64,000 nt of DNA from Paenibacillus sp. UNC499MF. Its GTDB lineage: Bacteria; Bacillota; Bacilli; Paenibacillales; NBRC-103111. Below, one piece after another: positions 63,545 through 64,000 of the stretch. The position numbers and the translations under genes are program-made. The notes beneath the pieces were generated by a model, which made no database searches, was not told the DNA's origin, and was given only the letters and a program-made list of their open reading frames with translations. Position 1 is the first letter of the stretch. Each line of letters starts with the position of its first letter. The stretch spans positions 439,155-503,154 of the forward strand of contig NZ_FNVF01000003.1 in the NCBI RefSeq assembly GCF_900107975.1, read 5' to 3'.

Positions 63545-63898
63545 TTAAAATATTCCGTAGCCGAGAAGCACGACGATCAGGATCAGAACCGCCCAGACGA
63601 CAAAAAGAATCTTGGTGGAAGATTCCTTGCCTTGCCCTCTTTTCATGCGGCCGAGAATCATTTCCATCAACCCGATTACAACGATGGCGATAATTCCCTT
63701 CACCACGTACTTGACCGGGAAGCCGTAGCCGATCAGCATGCCGATTCCGGAAACCAGCATAATCAGGTAGAACAATCTGAGGAGCATCGGAGTAATTTTC
63801 TGACGGTAAAAAATGGCGCTTACCACAAACAGGATGATGATGAATGCCCACGATCCCGCATGCGACTGGTGAAAAATGTTTAACAACTTGTCTGACAT
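63545..63898 (-). CDS. yisL: YisL family membrane protein (DUF1516)
   Basis: This 117-residue protein has four hydrophobic helices and begins MSDKLLNIFHQSHAGSWAFIIILFVVSAIFY, with MLLRLFYLIMLVSGIGML and VKGIIAIVVIGLMEMILGRMKRG, matching DUF1516/YisL. The ATG follows GGAGGA. The function is unknown. Confidence 0.9.
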   Translation of the reverse strand: MSDKLLNIFHQSHAGSWAFIIILFVVSAIFYRQKITPMLLRLFYLIMLVSGIGMLIGYGFPVKYVVKGIIAIVVIGLMEMILGRMKRGQGKESSTKILFVVWAVLILIVVLLGYGIF

Positions 63899-63951
63899 GT
63901 CGATTCCTCCATGTTCGTATATGTATTCCTTGTAGACGCAGCAACGCCCTT

Positions 63952-63980
63952 ATCATATCAAGCCGACCGAGGGTTTACAA
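63952..63980 (-). promoter_or_regulatory. sigma-A promoter of yisL
   Basis: The minus strand reads TTGTAA (63980-63975), 17 bp, TATGAT (63957-63952), 54 bp before the ATG. Confidence 0.6.
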
Positions 63981-64000
63981 GGTCTTAGGGACAATAACCC

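Overview
The window looks like a chromosomal segment of an endospore-forming Firmicute of the Paenibacillaceae (Paenibacillus-like). The evidence is the complete spoIIIA operon, spo0A, spoIVB, kbaA and splB, a gene order that largely matches the Bacillus subtilis spo0A-to-mntR region, high coding GC with AT-rich promoters, and an extracellular PL8 polysaccharide lyase next to a dockerin-bearing protein. No rRNA, tRNA, insertion sequence, prophage or CRISPR array was seen. The assignment rests on gene content and synteny, not on a marker-gene comparison.

Layout. (1) 1-2917: a two-gene extracellular polysaccharide unit on the minus strand. It holds a PL8 lyase cut by the window edge and a secreted CBM/Ig-like/dockerin protein, preceded by three tandem 21-bp repeats. 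(2) 3239-18826: a long minus-strand run of accB, accC, yqhY, amaP, DUF2273, nusB, folD, xseA, xseB, ispA, dxs, tlyA, an unknown membrane protein, argR, recN, spoIVB and spo0A, in the conserved Bacillales order. (3) 18997-25481: spoIIIAA-AH (forespore feeding-tube complex) behind an excellent sigma-E promoter, plus yqhV. (4) 25628-32390: a block between yqhV and efp, which are neighbours in B. subtilis. It holds comA-comB (sulfolactate synthesis), a DUF441 protein, lysC and a three-gene ABC importer. (5) 32616-39753: efp, papA, aroQ, yqhR, yqhQ, a small membrane protein, yqhO, mntR and splB. (6) 39772-47701: ccdA, a zinc import operon znuACB with two Zur boxes, metG behind a methionine T-box, yidD, zur and a UlaG-like metallohydrolase. 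(7) 47896-63898: mixed functions, including a DsbA-family protein, a YjcZ-like microprotein, a CNNM/CorC exporter, a divergent polysaccharide deacetylase, a secreted three-repeat FN3 protein, a quinone oxidoreductase, a nitronate monooxygenase, a secreted alpha/beta hydrolase, dps with a PerR-like box, topB, an MFS exporter, kbaA and yisL.

How the parts fit. Sporulation is the main theme: phosphorelay entry (kbaA, spo0A), mother-cell/forespore signalling (spoIVB, spoIIIA), and spore protection (splB, probably comAB sulfolactate). Metal homeostasis is the second: zur and znuACB, mntR, PerR-box dps and the CNNM transporter. Several proteins (SpoIIIAA, SpoIIIAF, SpoIIIAH, MetG) carry long low-complexity inserts.

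Start codons were reassigned where a Shine-Dalgarno sequence clearly favoured an internal start (for example TTG for spo0A, GTG for spoIVB and zur).
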